A DNA stretch of 64,000 bases, taken from positions 77,907-141,906 of the forward strand of contig CADAIJ010000003.1 in the NCBI GenBank assembly GCA_902787955.1. The letters run 5' to 3'. Position numbers and translations under genes: made by a program. Source of the DNA: an uncultured Erysipelotrichaceae bacterium (lineage in GTDB: Bacteria; Bacillota_I; Bacilli_A; RFN20; CAG-826). Below the pieces are notes generated by a model. It saw only the letters and a program-made list of their open reading frames with translations, did no database searches and was not told the DNA's origin. Numbering within the stretch: position 1 is the stretch's first letter; each line of letters opens with the position of its first letter. Positions 26,193-36,532 of this stretch are shown here, piece by piece.

Positions 26193-28062
26193 TATTTTGT
26201 CTCTTTAAGTTTAAAATAAGAATGGAAATATCGCTAGGATTAACACCAGAAATTCTTCCGGCTTGTCCAACAGTTAAAGGTCTAATTTTATTAAGTTTTT
26301 GTCTAGCTTCTAAGGCTAAACCATGCATGTTTAAATAATCGATATCGCTTGGAATCTTATAGCTTTCAAATTTAGCAAAAGAGTTTGCTTCATTTTCTTC
26401 GCGTTTAATATAGCCTTCATATTTAACTGATATTTCAAGTTGAGCAATACCAATATAATCAAGTTCGTAACTTCTGACTTCTTCAATTAAATCATAGATA
26501 TGTTCAAAGTGGACACCTGGACGTTTTAAGAATTCATAAGCAGAAATTCCACTAGTTAAAGGTTCCATATTATGAGCAATCATATATTCGCTTGTAGCTT
26601 TCGAAGATCCAAGGTGTTTAGTCTTTAAAATTTCAATTATTTCACGAACATCTCGGTTCTTTTTAATATATTTTGCGTATCTTTCATCACTAATTAAACC
26701 TAACTCATGTCCATATTCGGTTAATCTAACATCAGCGTTATCATGTCTTAAAAGTAAACGGTATTCCGCTCTTGAAGAAAGTAAACGATATGGTTCTTCA
26801 GTGCCTTTAGTGACAATATCATCAATCATGACACCGATATATGATTCATTTCTTTTTAGGATAAATGGTTCTTTGCCTAAAACATATAAAGCAGCGTTAA
26901 TACCTGCAACTATACCAAGCCCAGCAGCTTCTTCATATCCGGAAGTACCACAAATTTGTCCCGCCCCATATAAACCATTAAATTTCTTAATCTTTAATGA
27001 AGCGTCAAATTGAGTAGGAACAACTGCATCATATTCAATTGCATAAGCGTATTTTAAGAATTCAGCATGTTCTAATCCTTTTAAAGAATGAACCATCTTA
27101 ACTTGAGTTTCTTCATCCATCGCAGTAGAAAAACCTTGTAAATAAATAGATTCTCCTTCTTTAAATTCAGGTTCTAAGAATAATTGATGTCTACTTTTAT
27201 CAATAAAGGTCATTACTTTAGATTCAATAGAAGGACAATATCTAGGACCAATACCAGTTTGTAAACCATTATATGTTGCAGTGTTATCTAAGTTAGATTT
27301 AATAATCTCATGAGTAGTTTCATTCGTGTAAATTAGATAACATGGCATTTGTTCTTTAAGAGGTTTAAAGGAAGTAGTTTCATATGAAAAAGCATAATTA
27401 CCTTCCATACCGTTTTGAATAGTGGCCACGCTAAAATCGATTGAAGACTTTTTAATTCTTGGAGGTGTTCCCGTTTTCAATCTAAAGATTTCAATCCCCA
27501 TTCTTTGAAGGGATTTAGATAAGCCTAAAGATGGTTTTTCGCCATCAGGACCCGCACTTGTAACAGTTTTTCCTCTAAGAATAGTGGATTCCATATATGT
27601 GCCAGTAGAAATGACCACTGCCTTACATCCTATAACTTTGTTATCACTTAAAATAACACCAGTAATTGTATTACCTTCATATGTTAAATCAGTAACCATT
27701 CCTTCTAGGATATCTAAGTTAGGAGTGTTTTCTAATGTTTCTTGAATAAAATGAGGATATAAATGCTTATCTTCTTGTGCTCTTAAACATTGAACGCCTG
27801 GACCTTTACCAGTATTAAGCATTTTAATTTGAAGATAATCTTTATCAGCGCATATCCCCATGATACCGCCTAAAGCATCGACTTCACGAACAACAATACC
27901 TTTTGCAGATCCACCAATAGATGGATTACATGGCATGTTAGAAATCATCTTCTTATTAAGGGTTATTAAAAGAGTGGATAAGCCCATAGTAGCGCTAGCA
28001 TGAGATGCTTCTGCCCCGGCATGTCCACCACCAACTACGATAACATCATAATTGGTTTTCAT
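26185..28062 (-). CDS. mnmG: tRNA 5-carboxymethylaminomethyluridine modification protein MnmG
   Basis: FAD enzyme that works with MnmE to modify U34 of tRNAs. I start at 28062 (MKTNYDVIVVGGGHAG), one base after the sufB stop, because the FAD-binding motif VVGGGHAGAEAS normally lies this close to the N-terminus; the frame reaches 28152 but those 30 residues overlap sufB. The 624-residue length is standard. NPSIGGSAKG, GTGKGPGVQ-like and SRAEYRLLLRHDNAD segments confirm it. AAGGAAG inside the end of sufB may be the ribosome-binding site. Confidence 0.96.
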   Translation of the reverse strand: MKTNYDVIVVGGGHAGAEASHASATMGLSTLLITLNKKMISNMPCNPSIGGSAKGIVVREVDALGGIMGICADKDYLQIKMLNTGKGPGVQCLRAQEDKHLYPHFIQETLENTPNLDILEGMVTDLTYEGNTITGVILSDNKVIGCKAVVISTGTYMESTILRGKTVTSAGPDGEKPSLGLSKSLQRMGIEIFRLKTGTPPRIKKSSIDFSVATIQNGMEGNYAFSYETTSFKPLKEQMPCYLIYTNETTHEIIKSNLDNTATYNGLQTGIGPRYCPSIESKVMTFIDKSRHQLFLEPEFKEGESIYLQGFSTAMDEETQVKMVHSLKGLEHAEFLKYAYAIEYDAVVPTQFDASLKIKKFNGLYGAGQICGTSGYEEAAGLGIVAGINAALYVLGKEPFILKRNESYIGVMIDDIVTKGTEEPYRLLSSRAEYRLLLRHDNADVRLTEYGHELGLISDERYAKYIKKNRDVREIIEILKTKHLGSSKATSEYMIAHNMEPLTSGISAYEFLKRPGVHFEHIYDLIEEVRSYELDYIGIAQLEISVKYEGYIKREENEANSFAKFESYKIPSDIDYLNMHGLALEARQKLNKIRPLTVGQAGRISGVNPSDISILILNLKRQNNE

Positions 28063-28063
28063 A

Positions 28064-29458
28064 TTAACCAACGCTTCCTTCCATGTCCATTTTAATGAGT
28101 TGATTAAGCTCAACTGCATATTCCATTGGAAGCTCTCTAGAGAATGGTTCAATAAAGCCCATAATTATCATTTGAGTGGCATCCTTGCGGGAAATTCCAC
28201 GAGACATGAGGTAGAAAAGTTCATCTTCATTGATCTTTGAAACAGTCGCTTCATGCTCAATAAACGAGGAATTATTTTGGACTAAATTTACTGGAATTGT
28301 ATCAGACTTAGAAATGTCATCTAAGATTAAAGTGTCGCATTCAACATGGCTCTTACAATTTTTTGCATTCTTATAATGTTTAACCGAACCACGATAGTTT
28401 GCTACACCACCATTTTTAACAATTGATTTAGAAATAATTGTAGAACTTGTATTACTAGCAAGATGAATCATACGAGCACCAGCATCTTGATATTGACCTT
28501 TACCCGCAACAGCGATAGAGATACAGTTACCTTTTGCACCTTCACCCGCTAAGATACAAGCAGGATATTTCATATTAGTTTGAGAACCAATATTACCATC
28601 AACCCAGTCCATTTGGCCGTTTTCTTTAACTAAAGCACGTTTAGTAACTAAGTTAATGATGTTATTAGACCAGTTTTGAACGGTTGAATATCTACATTTA
28701 GCGTCTTTATGAACGATAATTTCAACAACTGCAGCATGTAATGAATCTTTAGAATAAATAGGAGCAGTACAACCTTCCACATAGTGGAGATCGGCACCTT
28801 CATCAACAATAATTAAAGTTCTTTCAAATTGTCCGGACTTCTCATTATTAATTCTAAAATATGATTGAAGTGGCTTATCGAGTTTTACACCTTTAGGTAC
28901 ATAGATAAAACTACCACCAGACCAAACTGCGCCATTAAGCGCAGCAAATTTATTGTCTTTATAAGGAACTACTGTATTAAAGTATTTCTTAACTAAATCA
29001 GGGAACATTTGAACCGCTTGGTCAGTAGAAAGGAAAATAACACCTTTATCTTCAACTTCTTTAAGCATGTTATGATAGACCGCTTCTGATTCGTATTGAG
29101 TGGTAACACCAGAAAGATATTTTTGTTCCGCTTCTGGAATTCCTAATTTTTGGAAGGTATTTTTAATAGTTTCAGGAACTTCATCCCAGTTTTTTTCAAC
29201 TTTAGCGCTTGGTCTAGTGAAATAAGTATAAGTATCAAAATCTAAATCTTTTAAATCTGGACCAAAATTTGGAAGAGGAAGTTCTAGGAAAGCTTTATAA
29301 GCTTTTAAACGGAATTCAAGCATCCATTCTGGTTCATTTTTAAGACGTGAAATAGTGCGAACCACTTTTTCAGATAAACCTTTACCAGTGTTTAAAATGG
29401 AGACGTCTTTGTCTTTAAAACCATATTTATAATCTTGCTCGAAATCGTTCTTACTCAT
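28064..29458 (-). CDS. sufB: Fe-S cluster assembly protein SufB
   Basis: Scaffold subunit of the SufBCD complex that builds Fe-S clusters using sulfur from SufS/SufU. The 464 residues carry the family segments [32 protein letters not shown] and [10 protein letters not shown]; the C-terminal beta-helix ends [16 protein letters not shown] as in SufB. It is the last gene of sufCDSUB and abuts mnmG. Length is normal. Confidence 0.97.
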   Translation of the reverse strand: MSKNDFEQDYKYGFKDKDVSILNTGKGLSEKVVRTISRLKNEPEWMLEFRLKAYKAFLELPLPNFGPDLKDLDFDTYTYFTRPSAKVEKNWDEVPETIKNTFQKLGIPEAEQKYLSGVTTQYESEAVYHNMLKEVEDKGVIFLSTDQAVQMFPDLVKKYFNTVVPYKDNKFAALNGAVWSGGSFIYVPKGVKLDKPLQSYFRINNEKSGQFERTLIIVDEGADLHYVEGCTAPIYSKDSLHAAVVEIIVHKDAKCRYSTVQNWSNNIINLVTKRALVKENGQMDWVDGNIGSQTNMKYPACILAGEGAKGNCISIAVAGKGQYQDAGARMIHLASNTSSTIISKSIVKNGGVANYRGSVKHYKNAKNCKSHVECDTLILDDISKSDTIPVNLVQNNSSFIEHEATVSKINEDELFYLMSRGISRKDATQMIIMGFIEPFSRELPMEYAVELNQLIKMDMEGSVG

Positions 29459-29461
29459 TGT

Positions 29462-29896
29462 TTATTCAAGTCCTTTTAATATTTGATCTAAACCATCCCA
29501 ACCAATTGTTGCACATTTAATACGAGCGGCTTGCTTAGATGTATTCATAAAAACAATAGCTTCATCAAGAACACTTTCATCATAGTTTTCTTCATGAATC
29601 ATGTTCATATATTGTTTCAAGATATATTCAGCTTCTTCAACTGATTTACCTATCATTAAAGAACACATAATATCAGTTGAGGCAGTTGAAATTGTACAAG
29701 CAACACCAGTAAAACAGGTATCGACTATTTTACCGTTTTCTTCTTTAACATAAACTAAAATATCATCAACACAATTAGTGGAGTCCATATGGATTGATTT
29801 ATAGGAATTATCCATAGGTTCTCGCTTATATTGAGGATTTTCATAATGATCCATGATGATGCTTCTCATCATTTGAGGATTAAGCGAAATAGGCAT
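29462..29896 (-). CDS. sufU: SufU-type sulfur-transfer / scaffold protein
   Basis: Zinc protein that accepts sulfur from SufS. The 144 residues begin with MMRSIIMDHYENPQ and have the three ligand cysteines in NCVDD, VACTISTAS and IKCATIGWDGL. The usual NPxCGD reads STNCVDD, a mild deviation. The start codon lies 17 bases inside sufS with GGAGGTGA upstream. Family knowledge places it with SufS in Bacillota. Confidence 0.93.
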   Translation of the reverse strand: MPISLNPQMMRSIIMDHYENPQYKREPMDNSYKSIHMDSTNCVDDILVYVKEENGKIVDTCFTGVACTISTASTDIMCSLMIGKSVEEAEYILKQYMNMIHEENYDESVLDEAIVFMNTSKQAARIKCATIGWDGLDQILKGLE

Positions 29897-31112
29897 CTAA
29901 GAAGTCACCTCCTGTTTTTAATGTTTCAACAAAGTAATCAATTTCTTCTCTAGTATTATAGAAGTATAACGAGCAACGAACTGTCGCTACTTCTTTAAGA
30001 AAATCGTTAAGAATTTTAGCGCAGTGTTGTCCACTTCGACAAGCAATACCTTTACTATTTAGATAAGTAGCTTCATCCTGAGCAAAGACACCTTTGATAT
30101 TAAAGGTAACAATGCCAGATTCAGCATCTTTATTATAAATAACAATATTAGGTACTCCTTCTAAACGAGAAATTAGGTACTTTCTTAAATCTTCTTCGTA
30201 TTTACGAATATTATCTAATCCGAGGTTTTCAACATATTGAACTGCAGCTTCTAATCCGTAAATTCCTTCTATATTTAAGGTACCCGCTTCAAATTTAGTT
30301 GGTGGATTAAGATATTTAACCTCACCATTCATAAAGAATTTAGCGTTCATTCCACCACCAACAAATACCGGATCCATCTTATCTAGTAATTCATATTTTC
30401 CATATAAAACACCGATACCAGTTGGACCACACATCTTATGCCCAGAGAATGTTAAGAAGTCAACATCTAAATCTTTAACATCAATCTTCATATGTGGGAC
30501 GCTTTGTGCTCCATCACACATTAATAGGATGTTATTTTCATGGGCTAATTTAGCGATTGATTTTACATCAGTAATATATCCTAAAACATTAGTTACTTGA
30601 GCGATAGAAATGATTTTGGTGGCACTTCCTATAGATTTTTTGACATTTTCAAGTGTTAATCTACCTTCCTTAGTTAAAGGAATATAAGAGATCTTACAGC
30701 CAGTAATTTCACTAACTTTAAACCAAGGTAAAACGTTAGATGCGTGCTCAGCTTCTGTTAATAAAATCTCATCATCTTTAGTGAGATATTTCATCGCGTA
30801 ACCATACGCTACTAAGTTAATAGACATAGAAGTTCCGGAAGTAAAAACAACTTCATCTTCATTAGCATTAATAAACTTCGCAACGGTTTGTCTAGCTTCA
30901 GCGATTCTTTTATCTGCGTTATAACAAAGATCATAATCTCCACGATGAGAGTTTGATGTCTCATTTTTTAAATATTGATTAACAGCATTAATAACGGAAT
31001 CAGGTTTAAATGTTGTGGAAGCATTATCTAAAAAGACAAGATCATGGCCTTGCATTTGAGTTTTGTTCCTAAACATTGGGAAATCATTACGAATCTTATA
31101 AGGATCAAACAT
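29880..31112 (-). CDS. sufS: cysteine desulfurase SufS
   Basis: PLP enzyme that releases sulfur from cysteine. The ATG at 31112 overlaps the sufD stop (TAATG) with AAGGTGG 9 bases upstream; a GTG at 31124 is less likely. The 410 residues show FLDNASTTFKP, the PLP-lysine segment FSGHKMCGPTGIG and the active cysteine in RSGQHCAK. Group II (SufS-like) is supported by the neighbouring sufU. Confidence 0.96.
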   Translation of the reverse strand: MFDPYKIRNDFPMFRNKTQMQGHDLVFLDNASTTFKPDSVINAVNQYLKNETSNSHRGDYDLCYNADKRIAEARQTVAKFINANEDEVVFTSGTSMSINLVAYGYAMKYLTKDDEILLTEAEHASNVLPWFKVSEITGCKISYIPLTKEGRLTLENVKKSIGSATKIISIAQVTNVLGYITDVKSIAKLAHENNILLMCDGAQSVPHMKIDVKDLDVDFLTFSGHKMCGPTGIGVLYGKYELLDKMDPVFVGGGMNAKFFMNGEVKYLNPPTKFEAGTLNIEGIYGLEAAVQYVENLGLDNIRKYEEDLRKYLISRLEGVPNIVIYNKDAESGIVTFNIKGVFAQDEATYLNSKGIACRSGQHCAKILNDFLKEVATVRCSLYFYNTREEIDYFVETLKTGGDFLDAYFA

Positions 31113-31813
31113 TATGATAACCACCTTATCGCATCAATAATCTTATTTTGGTTTTCTTCACTAAAGTGAACACTGATAGGTTTTAGATAACCAAGAGTAA
31201 TTAATTGTTTAGCTTCATTTTGGGAAAGTCCCCTACTCATTAAATAGAACATATGATCATTATTAAGTTGTCCCACAACTGCACCATGGGATGCTTTAAC
31301 ATCATTTTCATCTATTTTTAAAATTGGAGAAGCAACACCGCTAGCTTCTTCATCAAAAACAATAATCTTAGCGTTTTGTTTTGTTTCAGATTTATAGCAA
31401 TGTTCAAATATGTGATTGCAGCCAGAGAAGACAATAGATGATTTATCTTTACTGACTCCATAGTTATCCATATAGGAAATTGTGTTTGGTTTTAAGTGAT
31501 TAAATGAGACATCAAAAACTTTCTTGTTTTCATGATGAGTTAAGGTAGTTAGTTTCCAATCAACATAAGCTCCTTCGCCCACTAAATCCATCTTCACATC
31601 TAAGTTAGAATCATTGTCCGAAAAGTCAGCATAAATAACTTCTATTTTTGAATTTGAGCCGACTTCTGCAGTGATTTTTATATTTTCTTTACTATTTATA
31701 TTTAAAATGCGTAAACGTAAAAATGAGTCCTCTTTTAAGGAAATTTCTAAGTCCTTAATATCGAGGAGTTCTAAATCTTTTTCTTCATGATTTAAAACAA
31801 TTTTCTCACTCAT
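31112..31813 (-). CDS. sufD: Fe-S cluster assembly protein SufD, short form
   Basis: Partner of SufB in the scaffold. Only 233 residues are present where about 420 is usual. The protein keeps the core beta-helix and C-terminus, with ASHGAVVGQL and HMFYLMSRGLSQNEA, but lacks most of the N-terminal domain. The reading frame is intact and coupled to sufC (1-base gap) and sufS, so this looks like a lineage-specific compact form and not decay (inference). Confidence 0.9.
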   Translation of the reverse strand: MSEKIVLNHEEKDLELLDIKDLEISLKEDSFLRLRILNINSKENIKITAEVGSNSKIEVIYADFSDNDSNLDVKMDLVGEGAYVDWKLTTLTHHENKKVFDVSFNHLKPNTISYMDNYGVSKDKSSIVFSGCNHIFEHCYKSETKQNAKIIVFDEEASGVASPILKIDENDVKASHGAVVGQLNNDHMFYLMSRGLSQNEAKQLITLGYLKPISVHFSEENQNKIIDAIRWLS

Positions 31814-31814
31814 T

Positions 31815-32639
31815 TTATTTTGCCTTTAATGCTTCTTTAGTCGCACAAGTTCCAATTGAAACTGATGACATTGTTTCTTCTTTTTCAAATTCGATACCAA
31901 GTTCATGTCTAAGCCATTCGTAACCTTCAGTATCAATCTTCTTAATTAATTCTCTTCCACCTTCAGTTACGACTTTACCGTTAACTAAGACAACTGCTCT
32001 ATCAACATTTATTAAGTCATAAAGTCTTGCATAGTGAGAAACAATTAAGAAACCACGATGATTTTCCTCTTGTTCTTTTTTAATAACGGAGGCTACAACT
32101 TGGATTGCATCAACATCTAAACCAGAGTCAATTTCATCGAGCATAGCGAATTTAGGATTAAGTAATAACATTTGAAGAATTTCGTTTTTCTTCTTTTCAC
32201 CACCTGAGAAACCTTCATTTAAATTACGGTTAGACATTTCAAATGGGATATGGGTTTCTTTATATGCATTATCAAGTAAACGATAGAACTCAAATAAAGA
32301 GATTGGTTTCTCCCTATGAGCGTTTAAACTAGCCTTTAAAAAATCGACATTATTGACCCCTGGAACTTCACTAGGATTTTGCATTCCTAAAAAGAGGCCT
32401 AATTTACTTCTTTCATCTGCTTCTAAAGATAAAATATCTTTACCATCAAGTAAAATTTCACCAGATTCAACGACATAATTTGGGTTACCCATAATGGTTT
32501 GTAAAAGGGTAGATTTACCGTTACCATTTGGACCAAGTAACGCAATAGTTTCACTTGAATCGATAGTGAGATTTAAATCCTTGAGAATTTGTTTTTCTTT
32601 AACGCTTACAGTTAGGTTTTTAATTTCTAAAGTCGCCAT
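31815..32639 (-). CDS. sufC: Fe-S cluster assembly ATPase SufC
   Basis: ABC-type ATPase that powers SufBCD. Walker A GPNGNGKST, signature FSGGEKKKNEI and Walker B FAMLDEIDSGLD are typical. At 274 residues it is about 20 longer than usual, through a C-terminal tail containing SSVSIGTCATKEALKAK. First gene of the operon, with GGAG before the start and its own promoter. Confidence 0.96.
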   Translation of the reverse strand: MATLEIKNLTVSVKEKQILKDLNLTIDSSETIALLGPNGNGKSTLLQTIMGNPNYVVESGEILLDGKDILSLEADERSKLGLFLGMQNPSEVPGVNNVDFLKASLNAHREKPISLFEFYRLLDNAYKETHIPFEMSNRNLNEGFSGGEKKKNEILQMLLLNPKFAMLDEIDSGLDVDAIQVVASVIKKEQEENHRGFLIVSHYARLYDLINVDRAVVLVNGKVVTEGGRELIKKIDTEGYEWLRHELGIEFEKEETMSSVSIGTCATKEALKAK

Positions 32640-32662
32640 ATACGTCTCCTAAAATCCTTATT

Positions 32663-32691
32663 ATTCTACTCGCTATTAAATAATGTTACAA
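32663..32691 (-). promoter_or_regulatory. suf operon promoter
   Basis: Minus-strand TTGTAA (32686-32691), 17-base spacer, TAGAAT (32663-32668), then the sufC ribosome-binding site. A perfect-arm palindrome TCAAAGAT-AA-ATCTTTGA (32722-32739) lies upstream between the two divergent promoters. Confidence 0.6.
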
Positions 32692-32804
32692 ATGAAATAC
32701 TCAAAAACTTGTCATATCTTATCAAAGATAAATCTTTGAGAAAAACTAATTGTTTCTAAAAAAGAAATAGAAATATATCTATTTAAAACTTATAAAAATC
32801 TTTG

Positions 32805-32833
32805 TTGTATTTATACAAGCAAAGTAATAGAAT
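32805..32833 (+). promoter_or_regulatory. promoter of the surface-lipoprotein operon
   Basis: TTGTAT (32805-32810), 17-base spacer, TAGAAT (32828-32833). The -35 region lies in an imperfect inverted repeat (CTTTGTTGTAT with ATACAAGCAAAG, one bulged base), a possible operator. Confidence 0.6.
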
Positions 32834-32872
32834 TATTAACGCTATGTTTGAAAAAGGAGGAAATAGGTTTCT

Positions 32873-34708
32873 ATGAGAAAAAGCAAAATTAGCCTTGCTC
32901 TTGTCGGATCTTTACTCTCAGTTACCGCTTTAGCGGGCTGTAATGAAGTCACTGCGTCCGATAAAGGCTACATCCTAACCTATACAAACTCGTCAGGCGA
33001 AAAGATCAACTATTCAGCTGATGAACTCTTCGGTACTTACTATAACGATAGCTCTTCTCTTTCTACAGTTTTCGATAAGATTTACAAATTAATCGTTCGT
33101 AACTCCTTCAAAGCTGGTGGAGAATATGCTGACAAGTACAATGATGTTCGTCAAAAAGCTCAAAACGATGTTGATGGTGATAAGAAAACAGCTAGACAAA
33201 ACGCCGATACAAACGGGACGAGTTATGATGAAGAATTCAACACAATCTTAAGCAGCCATGATTGTGAAGATGAAGAAGAATTACTCGAATACTACACTTA
33301 CCAACGTGAGTCTACAGAATTCGAAGATGGCTTCTATGAAAAGAATACTGCCCACTTAAGAGATAGTGTTCCAACTGAAGGAGATAAATATGATGGTTAC
33401 CTTCATAAAAAGCTCCCATATCACGTTAGACATATCTTAGTTAAGACAGAAGGTGAAAGTAGTTCCACCAATTACTGGAATTCCAGCATTACCGAAAAAG
33501 ATGCTCGTAAGTTAAATAACGTCGTTACTTTACTTGCTAATAAAGTCTCATTTGGTCAAATCGCTTCTGAATATTCTGAAGACACCGGTTCAAAGGCCAA
33601 CTATGGTGACTTAGGCATCATGGATTTAGATACAAGTTATGTTAATCCATTTAAGCTCGGTATTTATGCTTATGAAAACCTTTATAATGGTGACGCCACA
33701 ATTCACGCTGGTGCTGCTGCTAGTAATTTAGCGATGAATGCAACCATCAAAAATAATTACTACGATGCAGTTGATTACCATGCTGAATCAATTACTGGTG
33801 ATGATACTGGTTTAATCACTACTATCCCATATGGTGTTTTTGGAAAATTACAAGAATACGCTAACGTTACCCGTGATGAAAATAACTCCACAGTTAACGA
33901 TGACAATTCTATCTTCTATCCAAGAAACATCATGTTTAACAAATACTTAAACAGATTCTCATTAGCGTTCATCACACCTAATGATCCTGTTGCACCTGAA
34001 GTCACTGCTTTCGATACAGTTACTGAAAGCACTAAAGGTGGCGCTGAAGTTGCTGCTTATACAGCTCTTCCAGGCTTCAAAGATGTCACTTTCTCAAAAG
34101 CTGACGGAACAACTTATACTCAAAAAGTTTTAGTTTCTTCTACTAATAAACCAATTTTAGTAGCTAGAGCAGGAACTTCTGATTATCAAGGTGTTCACTT
34201 CATCACTATTGAAAGAGATGCTCTTGTTGCCACTGAAAACGGTGTTTCTTTAAGTGAATATTACACCACTAAATATCCAGGTCAAAATGACTACCCACAA
34301 GATGATAGTGGTAATGATAAGAACACTTATGTTAACTTCCTTGATCAAGACACTAAGGATTACAAATCTCGCGCCGAAAGCGTTGAATCTAAGATTAAAT
34401 CATTTGATAAGAACTTAAATAAATATATCTTTAAGACTTATCTTGAAAACCAAACTTTAGTCATCAAAGACGACAAGTTAAAAACAAACTTACAAACATG
34501 GATGAATAAGACCATTGAAAAAGCTGACCGTGATGCTGCTCTCGATTGGGAAGAAACATGGGAAAATTACATTCACACTCTCGAACAACAAAAGGTCGAA
34601 AGAAGAAAATTAGTTTCTGAAGCATGTGCTATTGGTTACTTAAGTGCAGCCAAAGGCGATGCATGGACCAAGATTGGAGGACTCTGCAATGACAACAAAG
34701 CAAATTAA
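32873..34708 (+). CDS. PrsA-like surface lipoprotein with parvulin domain (611 aa)
   Basis: Exported lipoprotein probably acting as an extracytoplasmic foldase. The signal peptide ends in lipobox LAGC (C23). A parvulin/rotamase domain occupies about 183-265 (HVRHILVKTE, FGQIASEYSEDTG, YGDLGIMDL), as in PrsA. The protein is about twice the usual PrsA length; the long C-terminal part has no domain I recognise. AAAGGAGG precedes ATG. The genes are rich in C-ending codons (AAC, TTC, ATC), unlike most neighbours, suggesting high expression. It overlaps the next lipoprotein gene by 20 bases. Confidence 0.82.
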   Translation: MRKSKISLALVGSLLSVTALAGCNEVTASDKGYILTYTNSSGEKINYSADELFGTYYNDSSSLSTVFDKIYKLIVRNSFKAGGEYADKYNDVRQKAQNDVDGDKKTARQNADTNGTSYDEEFNTILSSHDCEDEEELLEYYTYQRESTEFEDGFYEKNTAHLRDSVPTEGDKYDGYLHKKLPYHVRHILVKTEGESSSTNYWNSSITEKDARKLNNVVTLLANKVSFGQIASEYSEDTGSKANYGDLGIMDLDTSYVNPFKLGIYAYENLYNGDATIHAGAAASNLAMNATIKNNYYDAVDYHAESITGDDTGLITTIPYGVFGKLQEYANVTRDENNSTVNDDNSIFYPRNIMFNKYLNRFSLAFITPNDPVAPEVTAFDTVTESTKGGAEVAAYTALPGFKDVTFSKADGTTYTQKVLVSSTNKPILVARAGTSDYQGVHFITIERDALVATENGVSLSEYYTTKYPGQNDYPQDDSGNDKNTYVNFLDQDTKDYKSRAESVESKIKSFDKNLNKYIFKTYLENQTLVIKDDKLKTNLQTWMNKTIEKADRDAALDWEETWENYIHTLEQQKVERRKLVSEACAIGYLSAAKGDAWTKIGGLCNDNKAN

Positions 34709-36440
34709 GGGTTGTTTACTCGCTTTATCCGCGGTATTCCTTCTCTCTGGTTGTGATGCTATCGAAGCTAAACCAACTAACTATGATGATGCTATCGTTC
34801 AACAAGGTGGTAAAGATGCTGACTTATACCAAAACACCATGGGTGAAATTTGGGATGCTATTACCTCTAGTAAAAACGATCGTATCTTAGAAGAATTCTT
34901 AAAGATTATCACTAAAGACCAATTCGGTAGCTATAGTGAAATTAAAGAAGCGGTCGCTAGTGAAGCTACTGCTAAAACCTTCATCCAAAAACACAAAATT
35001 TATATCCGTGATAACGATGCTGATTTAGCTACTAAGTTCGCCGGCATGAACGCTGACAAAGTCCAATTCGAACGTTTAAAAGAATTCAAGAAAGATTTAG
35101 ATAAGCGTATCAATGAAGCTTTCTATAATGAAATTAAGTCTGGTTCTTATACCAAAGACAATATCTTCTACGAAGAAAGACTCGCTTGGGCTCATTACAC
35201 CGAACTTTATGAAATCGATGTTAAGAATCACGATGACTGGATTAAATCTTATTTAACTCCAGAACTTAAGAAAGAAGATGTCTCTTCCTTTATCCATTTA
35301 GATGATGGTAGATATGATGATTACATTAACCGTAAGATTCTCCCAACTATCTTAAAAGATAAACTCGTTGAAGAATACATCTACGAAAATAACTACACCA
35401 CTCTTGGTCGTGCCTACGCTCGTAATGTTAATGTTATTAAACTTACAAGAGAAGAAAAATATGAATCCGTCCCAAGAAACATGATGGAAAAATATGTCGA
35501 AACTAGAGTGGATGTCGCTAACCCAACCATTAACTTCGAAGATTTAGCTAATGCTTGGAGAGGTTTCAGTGGTTTAACTGCTGATGGTCGAATTGCCGAT
35601 CCTGAAAACCCAACTCAACCTGCTCAATCTAGTGATACTGTCTGTAACATCCTTTCCGATGCTGAAGAAATTATCGCTAAAGCTGGTGGTTTAGAAACTG
35701 GTGTGGCTACTATTAAGTCCACTGGTGGAACTGAACAAAAGATCGTCTATTATAAAAACACCAAACTCGGTATCTTACTTGAAAAATACAATAAGATTAC
35801 CGCAGCGGCTGAATCTAATAGATGGGTTGATGAAGAAACTGCTAACGCTATTTCTGAATTCACTAACTCTAACGCCTATCCAAAAGAAGTTGGCTTAAGA
35901 AACAAATTAGCGGAACTCGCTGTCACTGACTATACCACTGACGGTTGGTACGTTAAAAATGGTAGCTTAGACTTACCAGAAACCTTAAAGAGCAGATTAT
36001 TTAACATCACTGTTTCTAATAACGTTGATAAACTCGACCCAGAATCCGCGACTGTTAAATATGATAAAAAGAACTATGTCCGTAACATCCAAGGTCATTA
36101 CTTCTTAACTCCTGCTACTTCTGATAAAGAAGCTAAATACAACTACGTTATCAATGATTCTGATAACTACTATTTAGTGGAAGTCTTAGAAGCTCCTGCT
36201 ACTTCCAAGCTCAAAATGGACATTAATAGTGAAACCTCCTATATCAACTTAAAGAATGATAAAGGTGCCTTATTCACTGAAACTGTCGCGATGGAAATCG
36301 CTAAAGTTCTTGGAACTAAAGAATCTTATGTCAATAACGCTTATCAATCCTATATCGAGAAATATTCTCTCGAATACCATGATCAAGCCTTATATGACTT
36401 CTTCAAAGAAAAATTCCCAGATTTATTTGAGGATAAATAA
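34689..36440 (+). CDS. surface lipoprotein, paralogue or partner of the PrsA-like protein (583 aa)
   Basis: Start placed at 34689, where GGAGG lies 8 bases upstream and the product begins MTTKQIKGCLLALS with lipobox LLSGC (C22); the frame opens earlier at 34644 but would bury the signal peptide. The protein is helical and charged, with a PrsA-like N-terminal layout, but I see no intact parvulin signature. Its C-terminal half (NYVRNIQGHYFLTP, DNYYLVEVLEAP) may be a degenerate rotamase region. Codon use matches the upstream gene, and a strong terminator follows. Likely a non-catalytic chaperone partner (inference). Confidence 0.7.
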   Translation: MTTKQIKGCLLALSAVFLLSGCDAIEAKPTNYDDAIVQQGGKDADLYQNTMGEIWDAITSSKNDRILEEFLKIITKDQFGSYSEIKEAVASEATAKTFIQKHKIYIRDNDADLATKFAGMNADKVQFERLKEFKKDLDKRINEAFYNEIKSGSYTKDNIFYEERLAWAHYTELYEIDVKNHDDWIKSYLTPELKKEDVSSFIHLDDGRYDDYINRKILPTILKDKLVEEYIYENNYTTLGRAYARNVNVIKLTREEKYESVPRNMMEKYVETRVDVANPTINFEDLANAWRGFSGLTADGRIADPENPTQPAQSSDTVCNILSDAEEIIAKAGGLETGVATIKSTGGTEQKIVYYKNTKLGILLEKYNKITAAAESNRWVDEETANAISEFTNSNAYPKEVGLRNKLAELAVTDYTTDGWYVKNGSLDLPETLKSRLFNITVSNNVDKLDPESATVKYDKKNYVRNIQGHYFLTPATSDKEAKYNYVINDSDNYYLVEVLEAPATSKLKMDINSETSYINLKNDKGALFTETVAMEIAKVLGTKESYVNNAYQSYIEKYSLEYHDQALYDFFKEKFPDLFEDK

Positions 36441-36452
36441 GTAAACTGATTA

Positions 36453-36477
36453 GGAACGAGCAATCGTTCCTTTTCTT
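36453..36477 (+). terminator. terminator of the lipoprotein operon
   Basis: GGAACGA, loop GCAA, TCGTTCC, then TTTTCTTT. Confidence 0.92.
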
Positions 36478-36532
36478 TATATATTTATTTAATAAAGATA
36501 TATAATTATAAAGAATATAAAGGAGAGAAATT

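Noticed and set aside
28062-28152. Longer MnmG start at 28152
   Set aside because: It would overlap sufB by about 90 bases and put 30 unusual residues before the FAD motif; the start at 28062 fits the family.
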